Shown: positions 1-5,512 of the stretch, piece by piece
Position numbering within the stretch: position 1 is the first letter of the stretch
How the letters are laid out: each line of letters opens with the position of its first letter
DNA from: Candidatus Nomurabacteria bacterium
GTDB taxonomy: Bacteria > Patescibacteriota > Minisyncoccia > Phycocordibacterales > UBA9973
Direction: 5' to 3'
Length of the DNA: 20,275 nucleotides
Assembly (NCBI GenBank): GCA_023267415.1
Contig: JAHFNM010000013.1
Span: 1 to 20,275 of the forward strand
Translations under genes and position numbers: made by a program
The notes under the pieces: generated by a model
The model's input: only the letters and a program-made list of their open reading frames with translations
Told to the model about the DNA's origin: nothing
The model's database searches: none

Positions 1-312
1 TTCCTGATTGAGAGCCTTCAAGCGAGGGCTCATCATGGTAAGGAGCTGCATGACGATCGATGCCGTGATGTACGGACCGACACCAAGCATGATTATAGAA
101 AGGGTTGAAAGTCCGCCTCCGGAGAACAAGTTCAGGATGCCGAAAAACTGGTTGTTGGCCAAGAAAGAGTGCAGGCGGGCAAGATCTACTCCCGGAACCG
201 GAATGGTAGCAAGAAGACGGAATGCAACAAGCAGTCCGAGCATGATAAGGAGCCGATTGCGAAGCGATCGGTCATTCCAGATTATCTTTATTTTTCGAAA
301 AAAAGTATTCAT
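1..312 (-). CDS. secY: Protein translocase subunit SecY, N-terminal part
   Basis: Partial gene: the start codon is at 312 and the 3' end lies beyond the left edge, so only the first 104 residues are visible. SecY is the pore-forming subunit of the SecYEG channel in the cytoplasmic membrane. The visible part starts MNTFFRKIKIIWNDRSLRNR, then a first hydrophobic segment (about residues 21-37, LLIMLGLLVAFRLLATI) followed by the PVPGVD motif, a plug-like region with NLFSGGGLSTLSI, and a second membrane segment with LGVGPYITASIVMQLL and TMMSPRLKAL. These are standard SecY landmarks. It sits directly after rplO, its usual position at the end of the spc operon. The 84-nt gap to rplO is filled by an imperfect inverted repeat. 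Identification is secure. Confidence 0.97.
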   Translation of the reverse strand, partial: MNTFFRKIKIIWNDRSLRNRLLIMLGLLVAFRLLATIPVPGVDLARLHSFLANNQFFGILNLFSGGGLSTLSIIMLGVGPYITASIVMQLLTMMSPRLKALNQE

Positions 313-315
313 GGG

Positions 316-400
316 TTAGTAAGTAGTTAGTAGAAAGTAGATAGTAGTGAATGCATAAGTATTTTGGTTTTCTATTTTCTACTTTCTATTTTCTATTTAC
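316..400. repeat. Inverted pair of GTAGAAAGTAG-type repeats between rplO and secY
   Basis: Two blocks built from the same short word face each other: 316-347 contains GTAGTTAGTAGAAAGTAG, and 370-400 contains the reverse-complement style TTTTCTACTTTCTATTTTC. In the minus-strand transcript they could fold into a long A/U-rich hairpin between the rplO stop and the secY start. The rplO stop codon (397-399) lies inside the right block. Related blocks occur at 1886-1916 and 2858-2878. The function is unknown: it could be an attenuator, a processing site, or an inert expanding repeat. Confidence 0.7.
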
Positions 401-831
401 TGTTTTACTGTTCCGCCAGCCTTTTCAATTGCAGACTTTGCGGTCTCGGACATGGTGCATCCCTCAACGGTGAGCTTCTTTGAAAGCGTTCCACGAGCAA
501 GGATCTTGATGCGAGGGTTCTTGCCTCCGCGAATGCGGACGACTTTGTTTGCGATGAGTGTTTCAAGGCTGACAACATCGCCGGCGTTGAATTTTGACTC
601 AAGAGCGTCAAGGTTGATCGGATAGAAATCGTTCTGGATCGATGCAAACTTGTAACCACGGAGCTTTGGGATCTTCTTGATCTCATCGCGCATCTGTGGG
701 CGGCGCTTGTTACCCGCGCGAGCAGTCTGACCCTTGCCTCCTCGGCCTGAAGTCTTTCCGTGACGGCCTCCGCGGCCGAGCTGGGTGTGCTTTTTCTCTT
801 TCGTATTTCGTTTTACCTGATGTATTTGCAT
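397..831 (-). CDS. rplO: 50S ribosomal protein L15
   Basis: L15 is a large-subunit protein that binds 23S rRNA and assembles late. The 144-residue product has the typical Gly/Arg-rich N-terminal extension (residues about 15-50, with LGRGGRHGKTSGRGGKGQ) that threads into rRNA, followed by the globular part with FYPINLDALE and a C-terminal GGTVKQ end, so the family length is normal. It follows rpsE with a gap of only 11 nt. There is no rpmD (L30) between them, as would be seen in most other bacteria. The start at 831 has T at -1 and no Shine-Dalgarno sequence. The stop codon falls inside the spacer repeat. Confidence 0.97.
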   Translation of the reverse strand: MQIHQVKRNTKEKKHTQLGRGGRHGKTSGRGGKGQTARAGNKRRPQMRDEIKKIPKLRGYKFASIQNDFYPINLDALESKFNAGDVVSLETLIANKVVRIRGGKNPRIKILARGTLSKKLTVEGCTMSETAKSAIEKAGGTVKQ

Positions 832-842
832 ATAATTGAAAG

Positions 843-1517
843 TTATTCTGCCGCTGGAAGTCCTGCTTCTTCAGCAAGAGCCTTTGCTGCTGCAAGATCT
901 GCGGCTGCATCAGCTTTTTCCGTTGCGATCTTGTGATGGATGACACGCTTGCCGACAAGCTCGAATGCCTTCATGGTTGCGCGTGCGATGTTGAGCTTGT
1001 TCTTCGAACCGGTGCTGATCTTCGAAGTCACGTCTTTGACGCCTGCAAGAAGGAGCATGTCGCGAGTAGCAGAACCAGAGATGAGTCCGCGTCCGCGGTT
1101 TGGCATCATCATAAGCTGTGCGCTTGAAAACTTTGCCTCAATGTCGTGAGGGAGCGAGCTCGTCTTGGTCAAGCGAAGCTTGAGCATGTTCTTCTTTGCG
1201 TCTTTCTGTGCCTTCTGGATAGCCATCGATGTGTCGATAGCCTTTCCAGTACCGAGTCCTACCATTCCCTTGCGGTCGCCGATAGCGAGCGCTACAGAGA
1301 AGGTCATTCGGCGTCCTCCTGAAACCACGCGAGTAACGCGTCGGATAGCAAGGATCTTCTGATCGTACTCAGGCTTCGCGCGCTCAGTGAAAGGGCGTCG
1401 TGAACCTCCGCGTGCACCACCTGTTGGTGCGCCTCCGCGCGATCCTGAAGCACCTCCTCGTGAAGGTCCTCGTGATGCTCCTGCTGCTGGTTTAGTTGTT
1501 GGTGTGTGTTCAGCCAT
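843..1517 (-). CDS. rpsE: 30S ribosomal protein S5 with an RGG-rich N-terminal extension
   Basis: S5 lies on the solvent side of the small subunit near the mRNA entry site and contributes to decoding accuracy. The core starts near residue 45 (FTERAKPEYDQKILAIRRVT), followed by VVSGGRRMTFSVALAIGDRK and GMVGLGTGKA, the double-stranded-RNA-binding fold typical of S5, and ends with the ALELVGKR-like segment AFELVGKRV. The protein is 224 residues against about 165 in the family. The extra length is a low-complexity N-terminus of about 42 residues rich in Gly, Arg, Ala and Ser with repeated RGG/RGA units, plus an Ala/Glu-rich C-terminal tail. It sits 5 nt after rplR in unit C. The identification is certain; the role of the extension is unknown. 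Confidence 0.97.
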   Translation of the reverse strand: MAEHTPTTKPAAGASRGPSRGGASGSRGGAPTGGARGGSRRPFTERAKPEYDQKILAIRRVTRVVSGGRRMTFSVALAIGDRKGMVGLGTGKAIDTSMAIQKAQKDAKKNMLKLRLTKTSSLPHDIEAKFSSAQLMMMPNRGRGLISGSATRDMLLLAGVKDVTSKISTGSKNKLNIARATMKAFELVGKRVIHHKIATEKADAAADLAAAKALAEEAGLPAAE

Positions 1518-1522
1518 ATGTA

Positions 1523-1870
1523 TTAAAAGTTAAGTCCTGCTGCTCGTGCGGCGTCGGCAAGGATCTTGACCCGACCGGCATAGCGGAATCCTCCGCGATC
1601 AAACACGACTGTCGTGATCCCCTTGTCCTTCAAAAGCTTTGCGATGGTCTTGCCTACGAATTCAGCTCCTGCAACCTTGGTTCCCTTCTCGGTGGCGTCA
1701 GATGCTGCAACGATCGTTGCCTGCTTTGAATCATCAATAGCCTGAGCGTAGATGAACTTGTTCGAACGGAAGACTGCGAGACGTGGGCGCGCAGAATCAC
1801 CGGAGATTCGCATTCGGATCTTCTTCTTCAAACGCATTCGCTTTTCAGTTTTGATGTTTTTTGATTTCAT
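1523..1870 (-). CDS. rplR: 50S ribosomal protein L18
   Basis: L18 binds 5S rRNA together with L5 and anchors it in the central protuberance. The 115-residue product shows the family landmarks: a basic N-terminus (KKKIRMRISGDSARPRLAVF), RSNKFIYAQAIDDSKQAT in the middle, and the C-terminal VVFDRGGFRYAGRVKILADA and ARAAGLNF. Length and composition are normal. It lies between rplF and rpsE as in the standard spc order. A 47-nt spacer with a GTAGAAAGTAG-type repeat separates it from rplF, unusually long for this otherwise compact operon. The start at 1870 has T at -1 and no clear Shine-Dalgarno sequence. Confidence 0.97.
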   Translation of the reverse strand: MKSKNIKTEKRMRLKKKIRMRISGDSARPRLAVFRSNKFIYAQAIDDSKQATIVAASDATEKGTKVAGAEFVGKTIAKLLKDKGITTVVFDRGGFRYAGRVKILADAARAAGLNF

Positions 1871-1885
1871 AGTTTTTTTGGGCTC

Positions 1886-1916
1886 CTACTTTCTACTTAC
1901 TATTTTCTACTTTCTA
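1886..1916. repeat. GTAGAAAGTAG-type repeat in the rplF-rplR spacer
   Basis: The plus strand reads CTACTTTCTACTTACTATTT and continues with TTCTACTTTCTA, made of repeated CTACTTTCTA units. It fills most of the spacer between the rplF stop (1918) and the rplR start (1870). The same words occur at 316-400 and 2858-2878. In the transcript this block is purine-rich (TAGAAAGTAG), opposite in sense to the one after rpsN, so the two could pair. Confidence 0.75.
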
Positions 1917-1917
1917 G

Positions 1918-2454
1918 CTATGCTGCCTTCTTTCCCTGCTTGCGTCGGATGACTTCACCTTCATAACGGAATCCCTTACCCTTGTACGGCTCAGGCTTTT
2001 TCATTGCTCGGATCTTTGCGGCAAACTGTCCTACTTCTTCCTTATCGATACCGGTAGTGGTGATGACGTTCTTTTCAGCCGTGACAGTGAGTCCTTCAGG
2101 AATTGGAACGACTACGCCATGAGAGAAACCGAGAGCAAGATGAAGATCCTTTCCTTTGACTTCGCTCTTGAATCCCACTCCTTCGAGGATGAGCTTCTTC
2201 GCGTAGCCAGTGTTTACGCCGGCGATCATGTTCTTTACATGAGAAGCGTATGTTCCCCAGAGAGCGCGAGAAAAGATATCTTTGTCGTTCTTTGGCATAA
2301 GCGTGACCGAAGCGTCGTCGAGGACAACCACAACATCCTGCTTGAATGGGCGTGCAATCGTTCCCTTTGGGCCTTTCACAGTGAAAATGCCGTCAGTGAG
2401 AGTAACTGTGGTGCCTGCTGGTATTGGGATTGGAAGTTTTGCGATTCGTGACAT
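1918..2454 (-). CDS. rplF: 50S ribosomal protein L6
   Basis: L6 binds 23S rRNA helix 97 near the sarcin-ricin loop and the elongation-factor binding site. The 178-residue product carries both L6 repeats: MSRIAKLPIPIPAGTTVTLT and VKGPKGTIARPF in the first, then VGFKSEVKGKDLHLALGFSH and VPIPEGLTV in the second. The diagnostic C-terminal signature PEPYKGKGFRYEGEVIRRKQ is followed by GKKA. Length and architecture are normal. It is placed between rpsH (6-nt gap) and rplR as in the usual spc order. The start at 2454 lies in a TATATG context without a Shine-Dalgarno sequence. Confidence 0.97.
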   Translation of the reverse strand: MSRIAKLPIPIPAGTTVTLTDGIFTVKGPKGTIARPFKQDVVVVLDDASVTLMPKNDKDIFSRALWGTYASHVKNMIAGVNTGYAKKLILEGVGFKSEVKGKDLHLALGFSHGVVVPIPEGLTVTAEKNVITTTGIDKEEVGQFAAKIRAMKKPEPYKGKGFRYEGEVIRRKQGKKAA

Positions 2455-2460
2455 ATAGAT

Positions 2461-2847
2461 TTACCAGATGTTAAACAAAACCTCGCCGCCGACGTGTTCT
2501 TTGCGGGCTTCCTTATCGGTCAAAATTCCTTTTGGGGTTGAGAGAAATGCGACTCCGCGGCCATTCTTGACTGTCTTGATCTCGGCAACGCCTGTGTACA
2601 TGCGGCGGGATGACTTCGAAATACGCTTGATCTCGGTAACCTTTGGCTCGCGATCGGTCGAAAGGAGGGCTACTTCGAATACTGGGCGTCCTTTGCGGGT
2701 CTTCTTCGAGATCGCGCCGATGAAACCTTCCTTCGAAAGCTTGTCAGCGATCGCGTACGTGAAGTTCGAGTAAGGAAAAACAACGCTCTCGCGGAGTGCG
2801 CGATTGGCGTTCTTGATTCCTATGAGCATGTTTGATACGTGGTCCAT
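2461..2847 (-). CDS. rpsH: 30S ribosomal protein S8
   Basis: S8 binds the central domain of 16S rRNA (helix 21) and in E. coli also represses the spc operon at a site near rplE. The 128-residue product starts MDHVSNMLIGIKNANRA and has a C-terminal half with SKSSRRMYTGVAEIK and GRGVAFLSTPKGILTDKEAR, the S8 signature, ending GGEVLFNIW. The length is normal. Here S8 is no longer in the same transcription unit as rplX-rplE, because the cmk-truB block and a terminator intervene, so classical autoregulation would have to act in trans. A repeat-bearing 31-nt spacer separates it from rpsN. Confidence 0.97.
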   Translation of the reverse strand: MDHVSNMLIGIKNANRALRESVVFPYSNFTYAIADKLSKEGFIGAISKKTRKGRPVFEVALLSTDREPKVTEIKRISKSSRRMYTGVAEIKTVKNGRGVAFLSTPKGILTDKEARKEHVGGEVLFNIW

Positions 2848-2857
2848 GATTAAAAAA

Positions 2858-2878
2858 GTAGAAAGTAGTTAGTAGAGA
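2858..2878. repeat. GTAGAAAGTAG-type repeat in the rpsN-rpsH spacer
   Basis: The plus strand reads GTAGAAAGTAGTTAGTAGAG, using the same words as 316-347, and fills the spacer between the rpsN stop (2879-2881) and the rpsH start (2847). In the transcript it is the pyrimidine-rich sense (CTACTTTCTAC), complementary to the block at 1886-1916. Confidence 0.7.
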
Positions 2879-3064
2879 TTACCAAGATGACTTGCGGACT
2901 CCTGGGAGCATGCCTTCGTTGGCAAGCTCACGGAAGCAGATTCGGCAGAGGCCGAAGTCGCGCATAAATCCTCGTCCGCGACCACACTTAAAACAGCGAT
3001 TCTTGGCTCGCGTAGAGAACTTTGGGACGCGCGTTGCGCGATATACAGTTGATGTTTTTGCCAT
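2879..3064 (-). CDS. rpsN: 30S ribosomal protein S14, zinc-binding type
   Basis: S14 sits in the head of the small subunit and is needed for late assembly. The 61-residue product is the short zinc-ribbon form (type Z): MAKTSTVYRATRVPKFSTRA, then CFKCGRGRGFMRDFGLCRIC, which gives two CxxC pairs 12 residues apart (Cys24, Cys27, Cys40, Cys43 by count), ending GMLPGVRKSSW. The length matches the Zn-dependent family of about 61 residues. The start at 3064 is chosen because it gives the standard MAK(K/T) beginning. It is the first gene of unit C, with a leader of about 110 nt downstream of a strong promoter. Normally rplE would be directly upstream. Confidence 0.97.
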   Translation of the reverse strand: MAKTSTVYRATRVPKFSTRAKNRCFKCGRGRGFMRDFGLCRICFRELANEGMLPGVRKSSW

Positions 3065-3179
3065 ACGATAAAATGCGAGGCTTGCCGAGAGGTATCGCGC
3101 TTTTTTTCTCTCAATCCTTAAAAATAAGGGCCAAAAGGAGAAAAGCGGACCAAAACGACCTAAAACTGCCTCGAGAGCT

Positions 3180-3207
3180 ATACTAGCAGATTTGAAACCA
3201 ATGTCAA
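3180..3207 (-). promoter_or_regulatory. Promoter for rpsN-secY unit
   Basis: On the minus strand, TTGACA (3202-3207) and TAGTAT (3180-3185) are separated by 16 nt, with a TGC extended -10 directly before TAGTAT. It is almost identical in layout to the promoter at 9934-9961. Transcription would start near 3173, giving a leader of roughly 110 nt before rpsN. That leader contains TGGTCCGCT, a word also present in the rpsJ-rplC spacer, and a small CCTTA/TAAGG hairpin (3116-3129). Confidence 0.75.
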
Positions 3208-3225
3208 ACTCTGTTAAGTATTATT

Positions 3226-3247
3226 CCCCTCCTGTACACAGGAGGGG
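3226..3247. terminator. GC-rich hairpin between divergent promoters
   Basis: CCCCTCCTGT (3226-3235) is perfectly complementary to ACAGGAGGGG (3238-3247), leaving a tight loop. On the plus strand it is followed by TGTTTTG, a short T-run. On the minus strand the tail is A/T-rich but not a T-run. It lies between the rpsN promoter and the plus-strand promoter at 3276. It may block read-through between the two units; as a classical terminator it is only moderate. Confidence 0.5.
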
Positions 3248-3275
3248 TGTTTTGTAATCAAAACAGGGTGATTAC

Positions 3276-3303
3276 TTGACATTTTTTGATATTCTTGTAA
3301 TCT
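3276..3303 (+). promoter_or_regulatory. Promoter for the unknown gene at 3322
   Basis: TTGACA (3276-3281) and TAATCT (3298-3303) are separated by 16 nt of T-rich sequence. The predicted start of transcription near 3310 leaves a leader of only about 12 nt before the ATG at 3322. Confidence 0.6.
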
Positions 3304-3321
3304 AAAGAAAAAACAAGTCAT

Positions 3322-3768
3322 ATGGCAAAAAATAATATGGTAAGTGCTTCTCAGTTATTCCTTTTGTGCGCAATGCGAGCAGGGTGTGTTCAGGCAAAAA
3401 ACGTCTTGGTACATGATTGGACAATCGAGCACGAAACGGCATTCGCCACTTCTTTTAATGAGAAAAGTAAAGATATGGTGGAATTAGAAGAATTCATGAA
3501 TCTGAGCAAAGAAATGAGGGAGGATTTGAAAAAAAGCATTCCCGTACTTTTGCCGAAAATAAGATCATTTTATTTGCATAAAAATGACATGGGTCATGAT
3601 CTTGCCGAAAAAGACGGTATCACATGGTACCAACCAGGCAACACAACGAGTAATGAATGGGATTACCGCGGAAAATTCAAATTAGAAATTCCGCTAACGG
3701 AAGAAGAATCATTTGTGCTGGAGCATTATCAAGCACCACCAGTTTTTCCAAGAAGAAATCTTGAATGA
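3322..3768 (+). CDS. Hypothetical protein, 148 aa, unknown family
   Basis: I do not recognise this protein. It has 148 residues, soluble and rather charged. The N-terminus MAKNNMVSASQLFLLCAMRA is weakly hydrophobic, but no convincing signal peptide or membrane helix is visible. The middle is acidic and helical (SKDMVELEEFMNLSKEMRED), and the C-terminal part is rich in aromatic residues (GITWYQPGNTTSNEWDYRG) and ends with Pro/Arg. It is a single-gene unit on the strand opposite the ribosomal genes, with its own promoter (3276-3303) and terminator (3779-3803). Its base composition looks more A/T-rich than the ribosomal genes, which may mean recent acquisition. That it is a gene is supported mainly by the flanking signals and codon-like structure. 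Confidence 0.7.
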   Translation: MAKNNMVSASQLFLLCAMRAGCVQAKNVLVHDWTIEHETAFATSFNEKSKDMVELEEFMNLSKEMREDLKKSIPVLLPKIRSFYLHKNDMGHDLAEKDGITWYQPGNTTSNEWDYRGKFKLEIPLTEEESFVLEHYQAPPVFPRRNLE

Positions 3769-3778
3769 TTAACACTAC

Positions 3779-3803
3779 AAAAGCCCTCGGTGAGGGCTTT
3801 TTT
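3779..3803 (+). terminator. Intrinsic terminator of the 3322 gene
   Basis: AAAAGCCCTC (3779-3788) pairs with GAGGGCTTTT after a 3-nt loop GGT, followed by T-rich sequence up to 3803. It lies 10 nt after the stop codon. Confidence 0.88.
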
Positions 3804-3851
3804 AATACTCTAGATCGTAATTTCACATCGCCACAGGAAACAACTGGGCAA

Positions 3852-3877
3852 ATAAAAAGCGCCTGCGATCGCAGGCG
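3852..3877 (-). terminator. Intrinsic terminator of the 3884 gene
   Basis: CGCCTGC (3860-3866) and GCAGGCG (3871-3877) flank a GATC loop. On the minus strand the hairpin is followed by CTTTTTATTT. It lies just beyond the stop codon of the unknown gene at 3884-4654. Confidence 0.85.
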
Positions 3878-3883
3878 TTTTCT

Positions 3884-4654
3884 TTATTGTTTAAGAAGCA
3901 CAATTTCACGAGGACCGGCTTCTGGGTCATTTGAATCAGCATAGCAAGACAGAAAACTAATTCCGCCGCTTTCAAAGAGGAGAGGGCCTGCTAAAACATA
4001 GTTTTTCGTAGTGACCCTTTTGCATGTGCTCAACTTTGTCCAATGCGCATCATTGACGTTACTAATCCGATCAAGCCAACATCCATTCCGGTATTTGTTA
4101 AACGCCTGCATATACAGATATTCTTCAGCGCTTGCAAAGAGAAAACCAGACTGAATTGCTTGGTTGTAGGATTTTCCAAGATGCTTTTCGTCCGGAAACT
4201 TTTCCCCCACATAGGCGAACGCGTACACGGACTTCGGACGCTTCTGTTCAGTAATATAATCAGCTGCATTAATAATGTTGGTCTCCCCGCCTCCCCACTT
4301 TGCATTGATTACATTCAAAATGTGACCCACGGTGAACCCTCCAGGATTCACCATATACATCGGAAAACCTTTTCTCTCCGGAAATTTTATGTGCGAAAAA
4401 TCCAGCGCACACTCAAACACATCGAGAAAAAATTGCTGCAAAGTCTCGCGGATGATTTGCTCCCTTGAAACAAGATGTAAATAGTCATCTGCATTTTTGA
4501 GGGCTATCGATCTGATCTTCTCCTTGTCTTCAATCAAGTCTTGAAGATCTTTGGAGGTAATGTTGCTTTCCTGCAAATAATGGCAGGTTTCGTTTGCGAC
4601 TGAAGACGCGAAATCAAGGTACTGCGTACCACTTGGAGCTGTGTTATTAGGCAT
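3884..4654 (-). CDS. Hypothetical protein, 256 aa, unknown family
   Basis: I do not recognise this protein. The 256-residue product has a polar N-terminus (MPNNTAPSGTQYLDFASSVA), a helical charged stretch (SKDLQDLIEDKEKIRS and the following residues), then a mixed alpha/beta part with GFPMYMVNPGGFTVGHILNV and NAKWGGGETNIINAADYI. The C-terminal half is rich in aromatic residues and Cys (NKYRNGCWLDRISN, STCKRVTTKNYVLAG, SFLSCYADSND). There is no signal peptide or membrane helix. It lies 90 nt downstream of truB on the same strand and ends in a good terminator. No strong promoter is visible in the truB spacer, so it may be read from the cmk-truB transcript. Overlapping antisense frames are shorter and have no flanking signals. 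Confidence 0.72.
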   Translation of the reverse strand: MPNNTAPSGTQYLDFASSVANETCHYLQESNITSKDLQDLIEDKEKIRSIALKNADDYLHLVSREQIIRETLQQFFLDVFECALDFSHIKFPERKGFPMYMVNPGGFTVGHILNVINAKWGGGETNIINAADYITEQKRPKSVYAFAYVGEKFPDEKHLGKSYNQAIQSGFLFASAEEYLYMQAFNKYRNGCWLDRISNVNDAHWTKLSTCKRVTTKNYVLAGPLLFESGGISFLSCYADSNDPEAGPREIVLLKQ

Positions 4655-4744
4655 AACTATCTCATTGATTTTTTAAAGAAATGCACCCTGATCAAGCCCA
4701 GGATGGTGAGGCTTATCATGAGATTACAGCAACAAGTCCTTATG

Positions 4745-5512
4745 TCAAACCTCGGCCTTTGTGTAGTCCCCTATTTGAGTGCGCACGAGCGAGTAGAGGC
4801 AAGCACCAGTGCCGAGAGCCGTTCCGAGGTCTTCGGCAAGCTGGCGAACGTAGAATCCGGAACCTACGGTTATCGTGACGAGGATAAGTGGAAGCTTTTC
4901 CGGAAGCTCCAGCGAGCCCCACTCCTCGGCGATTTCCGCCTGGCGGAAATCGCCCTTCACACTTGCCACAACCTCTCCGACACGCACAAGCACGTCCTCC
5001 GTTTCCACTTCTTCGATTGAAAGATCTTCGTATGAGACAAGTTCCACTTCATGAGGAGGAGATACCTTTCCGGTATCAATATTCTTTGAGGAATAGTGCG
5101 GGTAGTTTTGTATGAATTTGCCGATATGAGCATCGAGATATTCCTGAATCTCTTTTTGCATTGTCATCCCGGCCTCCGAGCCGGGATCCATTTGTATTTT
5201 TCGTGGATTCCGGATCAAGTCCGGAATGACAGAAGGTACTCCGAGCAAGTCATGACTATCCGTCGAAACGCCTACCAGGATCTCTGCCATATACGTCTTT
5301 GGAAGAGAGGTATATGCATCTTTCTTCTTGCACGCCTCTCCAGAAAGCACGATGAGCAATCCTTCTGCTGCAGGATCAAGCCGGCCAGCATAGGTCAGCG
5401 GCACCGATTTAGGAATATCGAGATCATTGGCAAGACTGGTAAGTGATTCGAGCGGAGTCTCTCCCAGATTTTTCCAGACGATGTATTTTTCTTTTATTGA
5501 GCCATCAGCCAT
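4745..5512 (-). CDS. truB: tRNA pseudouridine-55 synthase TruB, carrying two repeat insertions
   Basis: TruB converts U55 of the tRNA T-arm to pseudouridine. Seen: YAGRLDPAAEGLLIVLSGEA with the catalytic Asp46 in GRLDP; KTYMAEILVGVSTDSHDLLG at 72-91, matching the K-Y and TDxxDxxG region; NYPHYSSKNIDTGK; and TVGSGFYVRQLAEDLG near 215-230, the conserved C-terminal strand and helix. The N-terminal MADGSIKEKYIVWKNLGETP matches the start of the fold. At 255 residues it lacks an extended PUA domain. Two insertions are unusual: residues 94-117 come from a mobile double-hairpin repeat (5163-5230), and residues 187-195 from a 27-bp palindrome (4928-4954). Both keep the frame and lie between conserved blocks, so the enzyme is probably functional. 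The start codon overlaps the 3' end of cmk by 19 nt, implying coupled translation. Confidence 0.92.
   Translation of the reverse strand: MADGSIKEKYIVWKNLGETPLESLTSLANDLDIPKSVPLTYAGRLDPAAEGLLIVLSGEACKKKDAYTSLPKTYMAEILVGVSTDSHDLLGVPSVIPDLIRNPRKIQMDPGSEAGMTMQKEIQEYLDAHIGKFIQNYPHYSSKNIDTGKVSPPHEVELVSYEDLSIEEVETEDVLVRVGEVVASVKGDFRQAEIAEEWGSLELPEKLPLILVTITVGSGFYVRQLAEDLGTALGTGACLYSLVRTQIGDYTKAEV
4928..4954. repeat. 27-bp near-perfect palindrome inside truB
   Basis: Thirteen-base arms GGCGATTTCCGCC (4928-4940) and GGCGGAAATCGCC (4942-4954) surround one central base. It encodes GDFRQAEIA in TruB (residues 187-195). The perfection of the palindrome, in a stretch with no conserved TruB motif, suggests an inserted repeat and not chance. 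Confidence 0.8.
5163..5230. repeat. REP/MITE-like double-hairpin element inserted in frame in truB
   Basis: The element is bounded by GTCAT (5163-5167) and ATGAC (5226-5230). It contains two hairpins, CCCGGC-CTCCGA-GCCGGG (5168-5185) and TTCCGGA-TCAAG-TCCGGAA, joined by GGATCCA / TGGATTCC arms, so the whole 68 bp can fold as a cruciform. The translated minus strand gives VIPDLIRNP and DPGSEAGMT, a signature I know from repeats of this type scattered through many bacterial genomes. A half copy lies at 9979-10008. Confidence 0.88.

Noticed and set aside
8..319. A 103-codon plus-strand frame at the left edge
   Set aside because: It is the antisense of secY, whose reading gives clear SecY membrane segments.
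316..2878. CRISPR array in the GTAGAAAGTAG repeats
   Set aside because: The units are short, degenerate, in both orientations and without regular spacers; no cas gene is present.
3065..3175. A riboswitch in the rpsN leader
   Set aside because: The leader is about 110 nt and has one small hairpin, but no recognisable conserved riboswitch core.
4043..4468. A 141-codon plus-strand frame inside 3884-4654
   Set aside because: The minus-strand gene is longer, and its terminator lies directly beyond the stop, so the minus strand is preferred.
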